64,000 nt of DNA. Source: Acestrorhynchus altus (Eukaryota; Chordata; Actinopteri; Characiformes; Acestrorhynchidae). Numbering within the stretch: position 1 is the first letter of the stretch; each line of letters begins with the position of its first letter. Where the stretch lies: contig CM067507.1 of NCBI GenBank assembly GCA_034509495.1, positions 23,931,530-23,995,529 of the forward strand, in the 5' to 3' direction. Made by a program: the position numbers and the translations under genes. Shown piece after piece: positions 1 to 12,895 of this stretch. Under the pieces are notes generated by a model. It had not been told where the DNA came from and searched no databases. It saw only the letters and a list, made by a program, of their open reading frames with translations.

Positions 1-585
1 TCCAGAGATGTCAAGGGTATGAAGACGGCCTTGCCGTACAGAAAGGGCCTTATGTAATGTGCTTTGGAAAGCAGCGTGTTAGAGTCAATAGGTAAAAGTT
101 TTCAGCAAACAAATTTCTATGGGTCTTTACCTGGTTTGCTGGCCTTGGCAACTAGTGGGAGAAAATCCTTAGAGGTATAAAATCCCTGCTCCACTGAGAG
201 ACCTTCAAAGATTCTGTGCCTGTTAGCTTGAGGCAGACCTGTGGAAAATGGCAAGAAGGGACCATCAGCGGTGCATTGCTACTTTACAATCCACAGTGAA
301 TAAAATTTGCTGTAGAAACTCCAAATCACACTAAAACTGATTTAAAAAAAAATTAATACAGTAAAAAGTAATTAAAAAAAAGGAAAATTCTCATTTTTAA
401 GAAAGTATTTGAGATCTTGTGAGCTAGTTTGAAAAACAAACACAAAAAAAATTGTCCATCTTTACAATGATTTTTTTTAACTAAACAGAACAGATAAAAA
501 AATAGCAATGGAATAACAAATCCAAGCAACAGGCAAGATTAAAAGCAAAAAATGTCAGAAGGTAGACTCTGAATCAGTGGTTGGG

Positions 586-770
586 ACAGTGGTGACTCAA
601 TGGTTAGAGCACTGGCTCATTAAAGACACGGTTGTGGGTTTGAAACTTGGGTTCCCCAATCACTAGAACAAAGTGTGTGTTCACTGCACAGATGGGTTAA
701 AGGCACAGACAAATGGTGATCCTGGTTGTCTTTCTTAAATCAGTGCAGTGCAGTGTTGAATCCGAGGAAG
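586..770 (+). mobile_element. tRNA-derived SINE fragment
   Basis: The start gtggtgactcaatggttaga is A-box like and gggtttgaaacttgggttcc is a decayed B box, the two RNA polymerase III promoter parts. The following tgtgtgttcactgcacagat and gggttaaaggcacagaca is a body found in fish SINEs. The internal promoter is degenerate. Confidence 0.6.
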
Positions 771-1574
771 AATCTCCTGACCCGATCTCGTGGACTGAGG
801 TTGATTCATGCACGTTGCATTATAGACAACACCATACTGGGAGACCACTTCTGTATGTGTAGCTCCATAAATATTGTCCATTTCAGTCTAAATTTTTAAT
901 CATGTATTGATCACAGTACTGTTTACCTACCTTCCAAATAGCATGGTAATCTGACACTTCCTTCCGAGTGCAACTATTTGTGCAACTATGTTTCTGATGG
1001 TGAGTGTACAGTGGATCAGCACCAGCTATTTTAAGCCATATCCAGTTCTAATCCTTTGTTCTTACTTTGTTCTAGCAGAGCACACTCTGGCTTTCTCTGG
1101 GCGCCATTAATGGACATTCACAGCTCACAGCACAGCAGTAAGGAGCATTCTCTGAAGGTAAGAAGTCATTTTATAATCTGCGGTGTGGAACTTCTTCACA
1201 GTGGAAAATGAAAACTTAAAGTAATATCTGTGGTTGTGGTGCTTTGTATTCGAGTTGCTTTTCCTCCAGAGGTTCGTCTATTTTCTGCCATTTTTGGCTA
1301 TTCCGCCAAATCCATGTGGAATATATTCCCGACATGTCTTGTCTCCTGAATTATAGCTGGTTGGAAACAAAACTATTGCAGAAAAGCTGCATTTTGCCTG
1401 AATAAATATTATACATATCACAATAATAGCCCATTTAAAACTGAGAGGACTGGTATAAAACACACACTCTCACACACATCATAGAAAACAAAATCATAGT
1501 CATTTATGACATTAGAAAATTGTTATTTCAAATAAATAGAAGATACTGAAGCTGTCAGTTTAGTGCAAGTACCA

Positions 1575-1576
<2 letters not shown>

Positions 1577-1656
<80 letters not shown>
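1577..1656. repeat. (CA)n microsatellite
   Basis: An uninterrupted AC dinucleotide tract of 80 bases. Confidence 0.95.
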
Positions 1657-1658
<2 letters not shown>

Positions 1659-1825
1659 CACTGCAGTGTTTAAAAGTACCTGGGAGGTGAGTGATCAGAA
1701 AGACCAGACTGTATTATAAGATTTTAAACACAATATAAAATTTATACAAACATAAAGATCTGATTGCTATTGGCTGACACTTAATATTAAGGTACTGAAA
1801 TCGGATCAGATTGGACAACCCTAAC

Positions 1826-2121
1826 ATGCCAGTAAAGGAGACTCTGGAGCAGATAACATGAAACTATTGGCATCAAGCCTGATGCCAGGCATGGGCTAGA
1901 GGTAGAAAGACAACCAGCGTTGAGCTGTGGAGCAGTGGAACTGTGTTTTCTAGAATGATGGCCCATTTTTGGGGGGTGAAATGGGTGGTGTTCATCCAGC
2001 ATCCTGACCTCACTAACACTCGTTAGTCTTGCTTCAGTGAAATCCTCATAGCAATGCTCCAAACTTTAGTAGAAAGCCTTTACTGGACAGTAGAGACAGT
2101 TACTCCAAAAAAGCAGGTAAA
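1826..2121 (+). repeat. Dispersed family A, copy 1
   Basis: Contains tgccaggcatgggctagagg, gctgtggagcagtggaactg and tagagacagttactccaaaa, shared with copies at 12278, 32340, 16518 (reversed) and 34747 (reversed). Non-coding; best read as a fish non-autonomous DNA element. The 91-codon minus-strand frame here is a by-product. Confidence 0.65.
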
Positions 2122-4707
2122 AGGTTTAAAAAGTCAACATAGTATTTTTTTTTTTTGTTCTTTACGGAACCGAAAGTGATTCTTCTATGGCACTAAGCCA
2201 AAAAACTGTTTGTAGCACCTTTATTTTTTTTTCTTTTCAGAAGCGTAGCTGTCTTTAATGGCGTGTAAACCTCATGCCCAGACAAAGCTTCCTCTACAGA
2301 ACATGCACTCTTCATTTCCAACTCCCATCACCAGAACGCCCTTCATTTTCTCTCTTTACACCCCTCCTTTAAATATAGCTTGCCCTAACACATCCCCCAA
2401 TGCTCCTGTTTCCCTACATTCGGTCCATGCACATGGTCACCCACAAATGCGCTCCACCATGTGCAGAAAGACGCTGAAAGATGCTGCCTCCCTCCATCAC
2501 TGTCTGAAAGACAGTATCAGATATCCCTGTGCCTGGCTGTTGCTCACAATCTGTTCTAGCTCGGTATACTGCCATTAACCTCATCACACTACCTTATCAT
2601 TATGCTCATGGTTTAGGAAGGAGCAATTTTTAAATATAAGCTTCCACAATGTCTAACAAAGCTTCTGATTTGTGATAACCTGTCATTATCACTTCCATTC
2701 AAAAGAAACAGAAAGACAGAAACAGCTCAAACTCAGGTTTCTTTCCTGAGGAGTTTTAAAGCAGCACATACAGTTTACTGCCAGATACAAATCCATTTCA
2801 AATGCAATTACAGGGTCCATCTGCAAGGGATCAGGAATTTCAAGAGAACAGAAACATGAGAACTTCATGAGATCCATTTTGATCTGGGTGGAAATTGGAA
2901 GCCCCACATATTGAGTCGGGAAGAGCGAAGTCACTCCTGTCAAAATCAATTAGCGTTGGCTGCATACGCTTCAGCGTTAATTTGATTACAGAAACTGCCC
3001 TGACAAAGTTCTGCATTACAACATGCCTTAATGGACTTCATTGTGTCTAATTCTCCACTCAGCCACTTCTTGCCCAATTTGTGCACATCGTGGCACCACA
3101 CGGCATGTTATCCTGATGAATCCTCCCGCCCACTCACCTTGTTAGGGATCATATTTTTAATTTATCCATTCTTTTTGGCTTGGGGAACATGGACAGCATG
3201 CATTTTGCAAGATGAAAGTGCACCCCATGATTAAGAAAGTTACACTCATTCTTAATGAAACTAGTCATTAAATCATACAATAATTAGGTATCCACATTTC
3301 ATCCAGACAAAATCACACCTTTGCCATCATCAATAACGTGGTAATTAGCAAGTGTTTCAAAGTTAGTCACACCAAGCCAAGCCGGCGTCTATGTTCTGAA
3401 GGAACTCCACTTAACAACCGCATAAACAGCCTGCCAACCTTACTAGATCTGATGTATACTGGACAACTGCCATATTAAGTGTCTGACAGGGAATGTATAC
3501 GTGTACACAGTCCATATACAAAGCCAGCACAAGCAGTATTTCTGTGCTAGACATGGAATTTGGTGGCAGAATGTGAGCTGCATACAAAACAAGAGCTCAG
3601 GAAACAGACAAATAAGTACCACGATAAATGCAATGACCTGTAAAACTTGGCATGGTTTAAACATGGTTTAAAATTCTGTCCAAAATGGACAGAATGCAAA
3701 ATGGTGACAAAGGTAAAAGCATGCTATTCCCAATATTCCCGTTCTAATACGTAAAAGATTAAAGAACAATATCAGCAGCCTTTTAGCCCAGCCTCCTTCC
3801 TCCGTACTGCTTTGGGGTTCTGGAGGAACAGCCCCTTGTCAGTGTGACATAATTATGGGTCATTGATGGTTTTCCTGTCCAATGGGAAACAGTGGCAGCA
3901 GTTTAAGTGACTGAAATATCTAGATGCACTGCTTGTACTACGTTCAAGACAGGAATGTTGTTCATACGAGATTGTTAAAACTAGTAAACAAAAAAATACA
4001 CCTTAACCCTGTTTGAGTCAGAATGGAGATCCATTAGATATTCCAAAACAATGCACAAACACTATGAAATATCAAATGAAATAAATATTTATGTGTCGGC
4101 TATGTTTTGGAGTGTGGTAACAAAAATATGATTAAAACTGAATTTGAAAACACAGAACAGGCAAAAGGTAATGGTATGCGTTACACATTGTTATCTCGTA
4201 TCATCTAAAATCCTGGGTTTCCCCACTTGTAAATACCACTTCATTGGCCACTCAAGTACAGTTTACAAGTAGTACAAATGGTATTTCCAAGATTCTACAC
4301 CACTCAAACACATTACACACACACACACACATTACTGCTGCATTTATTTACACCACAAGCTACTGCAGCATTAGTGTCCTGGCTACAGGTCTCATCTGAC
4401 ATTGCTACAAGGACTCGTTCAACATCACTGTTGTGGCATTAACGTGCTGGCTATGTGCCTCACCCTACATCACTACCGTGGCATTAGAACTGTTTTTCTA
4501 CTCTGCATCCTGTCCAAGCTGATGTCTTAAACCTAACACTATCCTGAGACTTTTTCTGATTTGCAGAGAAGCATTTTTGTGTCAAATCAAACATTGCCAA
4601 AAGAACACAAAATAAGCTACCAGACTGCGATTTTGCCACATTTTTCAGTAACTTTACTGGTGCTGAGCTTTAACTCTTAGAACCTGAGATTTGCACTTTA
4701 CGGCAAT

Positions 4708-4872
4708 TACCGTATTTCCCAGACTATAAACTGCACAGGAATATAAGCCACACCTGCAAAGTTAAAAAAAAATAATAACATATATAAGAAGAAAAAGCTG
4801 CACCTCATTATAAGCCACATGGTTTAAAGCATGGGAAAAAAAGGAGCGGCTTATAGTCCAGAAAATACGGTA
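4708..4872. mobile_element. TA-flanked MITE with 'taccgtatt' ends
   Basis: The 165-bp block starts taccgtatttcccagactat and ends with its imperfect complement atagtccagaaaatacggta. Interior phrases ataagccacacctgc and ataagccacatgg repeat and invert the same motif. TA at both outer ends fits a Tc1/mariner-type target site. It is non-coding. Confidence 0.65.
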
Positions 4873-5087
4873 CATGCCATTTACTAGGCTTCATACCTCA
4901 GGATCAGAGTAACCTATAGACATGATACATATATTACACCAACCTAGATTTACCCAAACTAACCATGGAAGTCTCACTGTGTGATGAATAATCAGCAAGT
5001 AATCAATCTCGGAAAACAGCTAAAATTCACATGTTCCCAACTGAATTAACACCCAGTTTAAATGCCAAATGAGCTTCTAATGCATGT

Positions 5088-5605
5088 TCACTGCTCTGTC
5101 CACATGTACATTCTCCACCTGCATACAGACTCTGACTGATCAGTGAAAGGGGGCAGAGCTAATGATGTCACTGACCCAGATATTGGATTACAAATGAAAA
5201 AGTGAAATTTGTGTGAGCAAAGAATGAGAAAAAACAACAACTTTTTTCTCGTTCTTTGCTCACACAAATTTCAGAATAAATATCCCTTCTCCCCTGAGAA
5301 GGGATATTACCGATACATATATAAGAAAGATACTAAATGATATTCAGGCTGTTTTTTTTTTTTAATAACATCACTATCAGGTATTTTGAAGAATTTATTA
5401 TTATAAATATCCTTGTCAATCTAATCATTACAAATAACTCATAAAATCCTTTCATTTTCAGCAAGAACACTGTGGATGAAAGTCTAAACAGGATTTCTGA
5501 TATTTAAACTGTTATTTATTCCTTATAAGCAAAAAAATCTATATGTAAATGCAAGTACATTTTTGATCAAAACATGGTCAATTTCATACAAATATGTAAA
5601 ATCTC
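5088..5605 (+). repeat. 500-bp dispersed repeat B, copy 1
   Basis: Similar over its length to 59815-60220 in the same orientation: tccacatgtacattctccac versus tccacatgtatatgctcaac, gagctaatgatgtca in both, ctgagaagggatatt versus ctgagaagggctaat, and atttcatacaaatat in both. This copy carries a 27-base hairpin at 5204-5272 (one mismatch) that the other lacks. No coding frame. Confidence 0.65.
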
Positions 5606-5857
5606 CTATAAATATTTTTTGGTGAAAAAAACTACATCAAACAACAAAACATCACACAAAACTGCCCTACAGTTCAAATGGTTAAGGGTCAAATGCCAAT
5701 CATGATGGAACAATTAAAACCTGTATTTTTCTTAATTTAGAGTTGCATGTGCACTACAGTTCATGAACTAAATCCTTCTCTGGACCTAATGTGATGAAGA
5801 CGTAAGCATCTACTAGTTTCGAATTACAGGGCAACTTACTTTTTAATGTGTGGATAA

Positions 5858-5860
<3 letters not shown>

Positions 5861-5895
<35 letters not shown>
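5861..5895. repeat. (TG)n microsatellite
   Basis: A pure TG tract of 35 bases. Confidence 0.95.
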
Positions 5896-5896
<1 letters not shown>

Positions 5897-8068
5897 ATTG
5901 TTAGGGCCTTACAAAGAACATGCTTATGTAGAAGTGTCCTTGAGGGTGTGAAAAATTCTCACTTTAAACACTCCACTGTACAGTGGAGGTATGGTCGATA
6001 GCAAAGTTCCCCTGAAAGATTTATTAAAAATCTAAAAAGAGGGTAGGTGCTGGAAACTTCTAACACATTCCAATGCATGAAAACGAGCAGTGGCGCATAA
6101 ATAACACGAACAAACAAAAGCACCTGCAACTTTCTCATGGCTGACTTCCTCTGAGCACACTCTGTTTATGCTAGTGAGGATGATTCCAGAAGTTATGGCA
6201 CATTACACTTTCTAGTCATTTCATCTCATGCTGACAGGTAGGATGTTGCACACTGCTATCCATTAGCATTTCCAGTCCCAAATAAATACCACAAACAAAC
6301 AAATAAACAAATTAATTAATAAAGTCTAGGACGAAAAAGTGAACCAAATCTTAGAAGTGAACCATGACAAAATAAACTCAACCAAAGAGTGCCCGTTTAA
6401 GACAGCTGTTTTTGAATATAAAGCACCTCAATGGCATTCCAACTCAGAGCCCCGCTGCAGCAGGCATGCACCCCGGCCTCTTTGTTCTTTATGAAAAATC
6501 AAAAATAATAAATCATCTGTTGGTGATGCTTCACTACCAAGCATGTCCTTCCTCGTTAATCATGCATTATCAGTGCGCATCAGTGAGAGGGAGGCAGCAG
6601 CGATGGCAGTGGGAGGACTGGGGTGGAGGGAAGAGGAAGGGAGGGCTCAGCCAGCTTCTCTCTTCTCCCTCTTCTGACTTTCATCCACTGAGCAGTCCCT
6701 GACCTATCTCACCCTTATGAATTGCACAAAGATGAACAAGAGACCAAGGCCACAGTGTTAAATAATGCAGAGTCACACTAAGTGCATTAAGATTTAACAT
6801 AAATAAAGACCTCACAAGCAATAAATGCCCTCTTTCTGGCGTATTCATTAACCTTGTCTTTAGTAAAAAATGGGACATTCCCAAAGAGAACGTGCTGAGA
6901 AAATGGCTTTTTTCCCTCATTGTATGGAAGTTAATCAATGTCACCAGGTTTATGCTTTTTGACAGATACAGAATGACCGTGACTGTCTTTTGAGGGGGGA
7001 AAAACTGTAACAGATTTTTTTTCAGTACAAAACTGTACAGCCCTGTGTGTAATATAATGTGTAATATAAAACGTCACATTGACTAATTGCAAAGAGGTTG
7101 TAATTATGGTGGAGGGCTCTGAGCTACTATTGATTGTCCTGCTTTTAGAATCACCCCGCTTACATAACTACAACATATTTAAACATCTGCAACTCATGAA
7201 TTCAAATAATCTTGTTTTTCTTTGTGTATTGATTTCTCTCTCAACAATGCTTTCACAGTTTTTCACATTCTGTGCAAGATGCAAGTCTCCAAGTCTACAC
7301 TCTTAATTTCATCCAACCTACATACCTTTATGAGAGGCAGGAACGTATACTTTAGAATTCATTGCATTTGTTGAAACTGGTCCAAAGTACAACATGTGAT
7401 GCAAGACTGCACACTCGAATATAAAGCCATCATATAGTTTAAAGTGCAGCCTGGTCGCTGAGGGGTTAATTCCCTCTTTAAAGCAACTGAAACTCTGAGT
7501 CAGCTTCTTAAGCCCATAGCCCAGAAACAATGGCCTTATCGGCCTCCCTCAACCCGCCTCCCATTTAGCCTACTGCCAGGAAGAAATTTGCATGTCAATC
7601 ATGTCTGAGGATGACATTTAAAAAGCCTGTAAAGGACTAGTGTGAAATCACAGAAATTAATTGCAAACACCCAGCACTTTCATTTTCTCAGGGAATTGAA
7701 AATTCCTTTACATCCTTTTGTAAAGAGAAATCCCAAAATGGTTCACATAAACGCCTCACCATAATTAGGATGCCCGTATCAAAAGTCTTGCAGCATTTTG
7801 ACACAATGAATTATACACGTTTTCTTTCCCCTATCAGTACAAAAAAGACAAACAATGAGACTGCCTCAGGTAATGTTTGAACCTCTAAGATCAGTTTATA
7901 ACTGCAGAGCTTTTTCACTTTCACTATAAAAAACAAAATGTGGCCAAGCATCCTTTGCCTAAATGGGAAAAAAAAGTGAATGGGAAAGAGTTTACAGACT
8001 GGCACATTCTCAATATCAAATGCACTGTCATTTTACAAACTTCCAGTATGAATTCCAGTGGCTGAAAG

Positions 8069-8858
8069 TAGGGATGTCTCAATCTGATCCGGTGCATGAT
8101 TCAGGATCAGGGTGGTTTCAGGCATTTTCAATGGATATCAGTTTTTAAAGTTCCCATCTGGTTCCAATACATACAGTAAGTTTTAATTTTGTTGTAGAAT
8201 CCTCTAGGCACCATAGACAGACACGATTCTCATCTGGCACACTGAAGAACTTCACAGAAGACTTAAGTATGTTGATTTCTAGAATCAATTCTGCCTAGAA
8301 GGGAAGTAATTTTTATTCACACAACAGCAGTCCATGTCCGTCAGTCTTTTGTTCACAATTAATCAAGTAGAACTTTCTGTAGACCTGGATTTTTGCCACT
8401 GATTCTAGACTCGTATCACACTTCCATCGATGTGCAAATTCAGATATTTTCTTCACACTATCTTCTCACTCAACAACATTAAACAAAACATTCACCGCAC
8501 CATACCACCTCTTCTCAATCTATAAATTCTCAAACTATGCATTGTAAACATCGCAGGTATTTATAGCCTGATCATCTTCATGCAATGTCATATGGAGGCG
8601 CCTATATAACCTTATACTATAACCTTACACATGCAAGGTGACTCAATGTTTGCTCAGGAAGCTTATAACCTGAAAAGTGATTTCACTAGTGTTTATTAGT
8701 GTTAACAGATTAACAGCACATCTTTCCAAAGTTGTGGACCTGTATTATTTGTAGAAACACAAAGATCAGATCAGATTGTACCATTATCAGCCACAGTCAG
8801 AAATAAGGTACTCTGATTGGATTGAGGGGCAAAATAAATTTGATCAAGACACCCCTAG
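8069..8858. mobile_element. hAT-like non-autonomous element
   Basis: The left end tagggatgtctcaatctgat and the right end, read on the minus strand as taggggtgtcttgatcaaat, are similar inverted termini of the hAT type. The right-end interior (agatcagatcagattgtacc ... ggtactctgattgg) recurs at 1757-1825. I could not establish the 8-bp target duplication. About 790 bp, no transposase recognised. Confidence 0.5.
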
Positions 8859-9707
8859 CTAAATGCAAATCTGAGGACTTATACAAAGTTGTGTAAAAAG
8901 GAGGGCTGCAAGACAGTTATAGAATATTTCAATAATCCTAAAATATCATCATGGGACCTACAGGAAACTTATGCAACAGTTGATGTCAAACTACATCATC
9001 TACCATCAGAAAGAGTGACTTTCATGGAAGGTGTACAAAATGGAAACCTTGCTATCAAAACAAATGTCAGGGCAAGACTAGAATCTGGACTTTGAATATA
9101 GTTTTCAGTCCTGGACTTTATAATCCTTGGTAGGTGTGATATGGCCAATCAATGACATGAACTGTTCCTTTACGTTACAGCGAGAACAAAACACAGGACT
9201 GGAAACCGGTTCTAACAATTTCCAACAACAGTTTCCAACAATGTCTGCACAATATCCAGATGTCAAAACCGGAGTTCTTGACAAAGACCAGGACTTCTCG
9301 AACAATGTGCTTTGGACAGATACAGCAGAAGTTTAATTTGGGCACGGTAACAGAAGACATGTCTACCTTAATCCAAACAAAGAATTTGAGCACAAGAACC
9401 ATGGAGGTGGATGCGTGGAGGTGGAAATGTCAGGATTTGGAGTTGGCAAGCTTCAATCACACAATTTACTATGAATTATTTTTATTGCATTAGGAAACGT
9501 GAGATCCTCTGTCTGTTCTGGAATGTCCAAATCAAAGCCAGGATTTTAATCTGTGGGCTGTGCACATACGAAGTCCCTCAAACAACACACAGCTGAAAGA
9601 ATTCTGCGTGGAGGAGGAAGAAAAAATAAGAACTTGCTCACAGTAGACGCCAGAGACTGATGGTTTTAGGAAGCACCTAATAGAAGATACTTCAGCTAAA
9701 AGAGTAA

Positions 9708-9712
9708 GTAAG

Positions 9713-9755
<43 letters not shown>

Positions 9756-9757
9756 AA
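9708..9757. repeat. (AAAT)n microsatellite
   Basis: GTAA units change into about eleven AAAT units. Confidence 0.9.
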
Positions 9758-10104
9758 TGCTAACAGTCAAACGTTAATTGTTTTTGTAAAAGTGAAGCTA
9801 TTACATCAATTTTAACTACAGATATGTATATATCTACAGGACATGCATGGTAGTACAATGGATAGATTGTACTGGCTAGTAAAAAAAAGCAATGAAAAGA
9901 ACAGCCCTCTCCCACAAATGAGCACACTAGTGCTAAACTCTAACAGAAAAGCAGTACAGCTCATATAAAATAAAGAGTGCACTTTACTGGCTGAGCCAAT
10001 ATGATAATCAGTAATTGATTCTGAATGGCAGAGATCATATATTATGTAATGTGCTGTTCTGACAGTCAATAAAAACATGGAATGGGCAGAGAGAGGGAAA
10101 GAGC

Positions 10105-10106
<2 letters not shown>

Positions 10107-10193
<87 letters not shown>
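10107..10193. repeat. (GT)n(GA)n compound microsatellite
   Basis: A GT tract of 72 bases turns into a short GA tract. The tract lies about 480 bp past the exon 8 donor. Confidence 0.95.
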
Positions 10194-10671
10194 TATATTT
10201 CAGCCTTTTCTGTGCGTGTGCTGCCTATAGACAGTGCTGGGAAGGATGTTATCACTGGGCTCTGCTGATAAGGTATGATGCCTAGGAGCATTCAGGTCAA
10301 CAAGTGAGAGCGGTGAATAGCTCAACGGGGGGAAGGCAGGGGAGAGGGACCTGACAGGAGAGCGAGGCGTCCACCACTGAGAAGCAGTGGGCAGCCCCAG
10401 CATGTGCTGTTAGGATAGCCTGGTAGGACACAGTGGCAGGTCGCGAGGAAAATGAGAAGCGAATGGGGTTCCTGGCAGAACCGAGCGCTGAGGGGGAGCC
10501 ATTGTGGAGCAAATCATTGGCAACCATTATCGCAGGAATGGGCCGCCTAGCCTACAAAACTACTTTCAGCTCTCTCACTTAGTCTTACTTTGTGTGGAGG
10601 AGTGTGTGCGTGAGTGTAGTTGAACAGGCAGAAGCAGATGAGAAACAGGTACAAAAATATGATGAACTGAC

Positions 10672-10759
10672 CAATTCCAATGAAAACAGCTTTGTATCCT
10701 TCTTCTTTCAGTGACAGCAGCGTCATCCCTTCCTGGCCCAGTCCTTTCTCACACACGAT
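10672..10759 (-). CDS. dpyd: dpyd exon 8 (codons 255-284, first base of 284)
   Basis: This 88-nt exon encodes IVCEKGLGQEGMTLLSLKEE then GYKAVFIGI and the first G of the next glycine codon. Human has [20 protein letters not shown] and GYKAAFIGIG here. The loop between Cys257 and Met266 is the most diverged part of the gene seen in this window. GYKAVFIGIG is a conserved strand of the FAD domain that precedes the substrate-independent adenylate half. The acceptor is ccatcag|ATC and the donor ATTG|gtcagt, slightly weaker than the others. It is the last exon found; exon 9 should lie to the left of the window or remain unrecognised in intron 8. Confidence 0.95.
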
Positions 10760-11060
10760 CTGATGGAGGTAAACAGTCAGGTAAACAGGACAAAGTAAGA
10801 CTGGAGAGAAGCTATTTCTTGGCAAGACTGCCGGGAAAGACAAGAACGTACATTTTTGATCTAATATTGATTTGACAACTGTTAAATATATTCAAGACAT
10901 TTCTCATTTTTAATCAATTACTTTGAGAATTATTTAAAAAATAAACCATGCCTAAATAGGGTTGAACATTTATACAGTGCAAACAACATGAGCTCCACCA
11001 GTTCTTGTTCTAAAATATGTTTGTGGACACCCCTTCTAATGAATGCACTCAGCTACTTTA

Positions 11061-12276
11061 AGTAGGCCTGGACAGGAAATCACATCCCAATATGTTTTAG
11101 CTGAAAAGCGATATACAATACAATCAGAGATCTCGTATTGATCACGAGAACCAAGTCAATACCAAAATTGCTTCCTGTGGTACTGAATATTTCACAGATC
11201 TCACAGAGCACAAGTGGGCAGCATAATAAGCCTAACCTACATATGTAGATGCAAAGGGAATAAACATGACAACAACAGAATAAGGAATGGCAAAAGGCAA
11301 AGGTCAGCTGCGGCTTATTACGAAAAAAAAAATAAATCCAAAAGCCAGGCCTGACGACAAGGGTCAATTTACTGACAGCGCAAAGTCAACACCAAGAATT
11401 TAGCTAAGTTCCTCAAAGACAGAAATCCAGAGCTGTACAGAGTTCAAGGTGAGCTAGTTTTGTCAAAGTGTTTGTAACCTGAAATGTTATCTGCGCTGTT
11501 TGCTGAAATAAAATAAGGATGAGACTGCAACTGTATTTGCATTTTAGCAGCTCTTTGCCGAATGATCTGAGCAGGCTATGGCTATTCCAAAATTTAGAGG
11601 GATATGTTCTGCTGCAGACAAGTTAATTCCATTATGGAAAACATAGAGTTTAGGAAAAAGTTCATGAAAGGTGTGACAAAATCGCCACACATAAATGTGC
11701 TAAATAAACAAATTACAAAATACAGACGTACCCCAGAGCAACAGTCAGTTAACTCAGTACAAATATACCCAGAATAATGATGTAAATACAACATATGATG
11801 TATTAAAAACCACAAAACAATACTATCAATGATATATTTGTGAGCTGTCGCACCCTTAGTTTATTTTGTGTTGTGGTATCAAAATTGGTATTTTTGTGGA
11901 ACTGGTATCTACTCCTAAATTTGTGATATTGTGACATCCCTACATACCATATATGATGTGAAAAATGTGGCACACTTTTTGTTATATTTAAACTTATTGA
12001 AATTTCATCTCCATTCCTTCTTTACGTATAAGTCATCTTCATGCCAGAGCTCTGTCTTTTGCCCATCTGTCTTATGTAAGAATGTGAGTTGGGGGGGGTG
12101 AGAAGAGCAAAGTACAGGAGGAGCTGAGAGCTGGAGGTGGAGCAAAACAAGGAAGCAGAAGACTGAAACAGAATATTCTTTTAAATCTATTAAACTGGAT
12201 ATAAACAATATCCTCTCAGTGGTATCCTATTTATATCCCAATATCAATTTAAATATCAATATATTGCCCAGCCCTA
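11061..12276. mobile_element. hAT-like repeat fragments
   Basis: The left part has taggcctggacaggaaatca and the right end, read on the minus strand, tagggctgggcaatatattg, consistent with degraded hAT-type termini. Phrases such as gatattgtgacatccctaca at about 11925 suggest that two elements are nested or adjacent. Borders are uncertain. Confidence 0.35.
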
Positions 12277-12277
12277 A

Positions 12278-12680
12278 CATTAAGTTGCACCCATTGCTGG
12301 CAAACAACACAGCCTGTTTAGTCTCTGTAGAAAAGTATTGCCACTGGAATAGGACTCTCTGAAGCAGATATGTCTGAACCTATTGGCACCATTGTGAATA
12401 GAGGGGTGCGAAGCCTCCCAGCATTAAGCTGTGGAGCAGTGGAACTGTTTTCTCTAGAATGATGGTGCTCCATCCAATAAATTTGGGATGAGCTGGGGAG
12501 TGGGGTTGAGTTGGAGTGATGGTCATCCAACACCCTGATGTCACTAATGTTCTGGTTGCTGAGCGCAATCAAATTCTCACAGCAATGCTCCAAAATCTAG
12601 AAGACCTTTCCTTGGACATTAGAGACAGTTACTCCAACAAAAGCAAGATAAACTCTTTTTAATACCCTTGAATTTAGAAG
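12278..12680 (+). repeat. Dispersed family A, copy 2
   Basis: The best preserved copy, with tgcacccattgctggcaaac, ctgtggagcagtggaactgt, agaatgatggtgctccatcc and gagacagttactccaacaaa in order. It is followed directly by a SINE-type tail. Confidence 0.7.
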
Positions 12681-12714
12681 AAGCAATGAAAGAGCAGGTA
12701 TCCTTTGTCCATAT

Positions 12715-12895
12715 AGGGTACATTTATGGCACTTGGCTGACATTCTTATCCAGAACAATGTTTCATTTGAATCACATTACACTGGGTTAGAGGGTAAAGC
12801 AAGGTGAGCTTTAGGTCCAGCCAGAAAACAGAACCCCAGTCTGCCACATGAAAGGCATTGTTAGCCACTACAGTACACCACACACTACGCTCTAT
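12715..12895 (-). mobile_element. SINE tail fragment
   Basis: Plus-strand catttatggcacttggctga and cattcttatccagaacaatg are the complement of the tail at 54780-54838, and aaccccagtctgccacatga is the B-box region. Confidence 0.55.

Larger units (their letters stand above)
1..10671 (-). other. dpyd: dpyd intron 8 (part, runs off left edge)
   Basis: AT-rich intronic DNA follows the exon 8 donor. It holds a SINE near 586, CA/GT repeats at 1577 and 5861, a member of a dispersed repeat at 1826-2121, a TA-flanked MITE at 4708, a 500-bp repeat with a partner at 59.8 kb, a hAT-like MITE at 8069 and an AAAT tract at 9708. I looked for exon 9 (the conserved FYTSKDFLP region) on the minus strand by eye and did not find it. 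Open frames here of 60-160 codons have no recognisable product; the longest (9812-10291 minus) is mainly the translation of the GT repeat. Confidence 0.85.

Noticed and set aside
9812..10291. A 159-codon minus-strand frame
   Set aside because: About a quarter is a His-Thr run from the GT/CA repeat and the rest has no recognisable domain.
1..10671. Exon 9 of dpyd
   Set aside because: No minus-strand match to the expected FYTSKDFLP region was seen.
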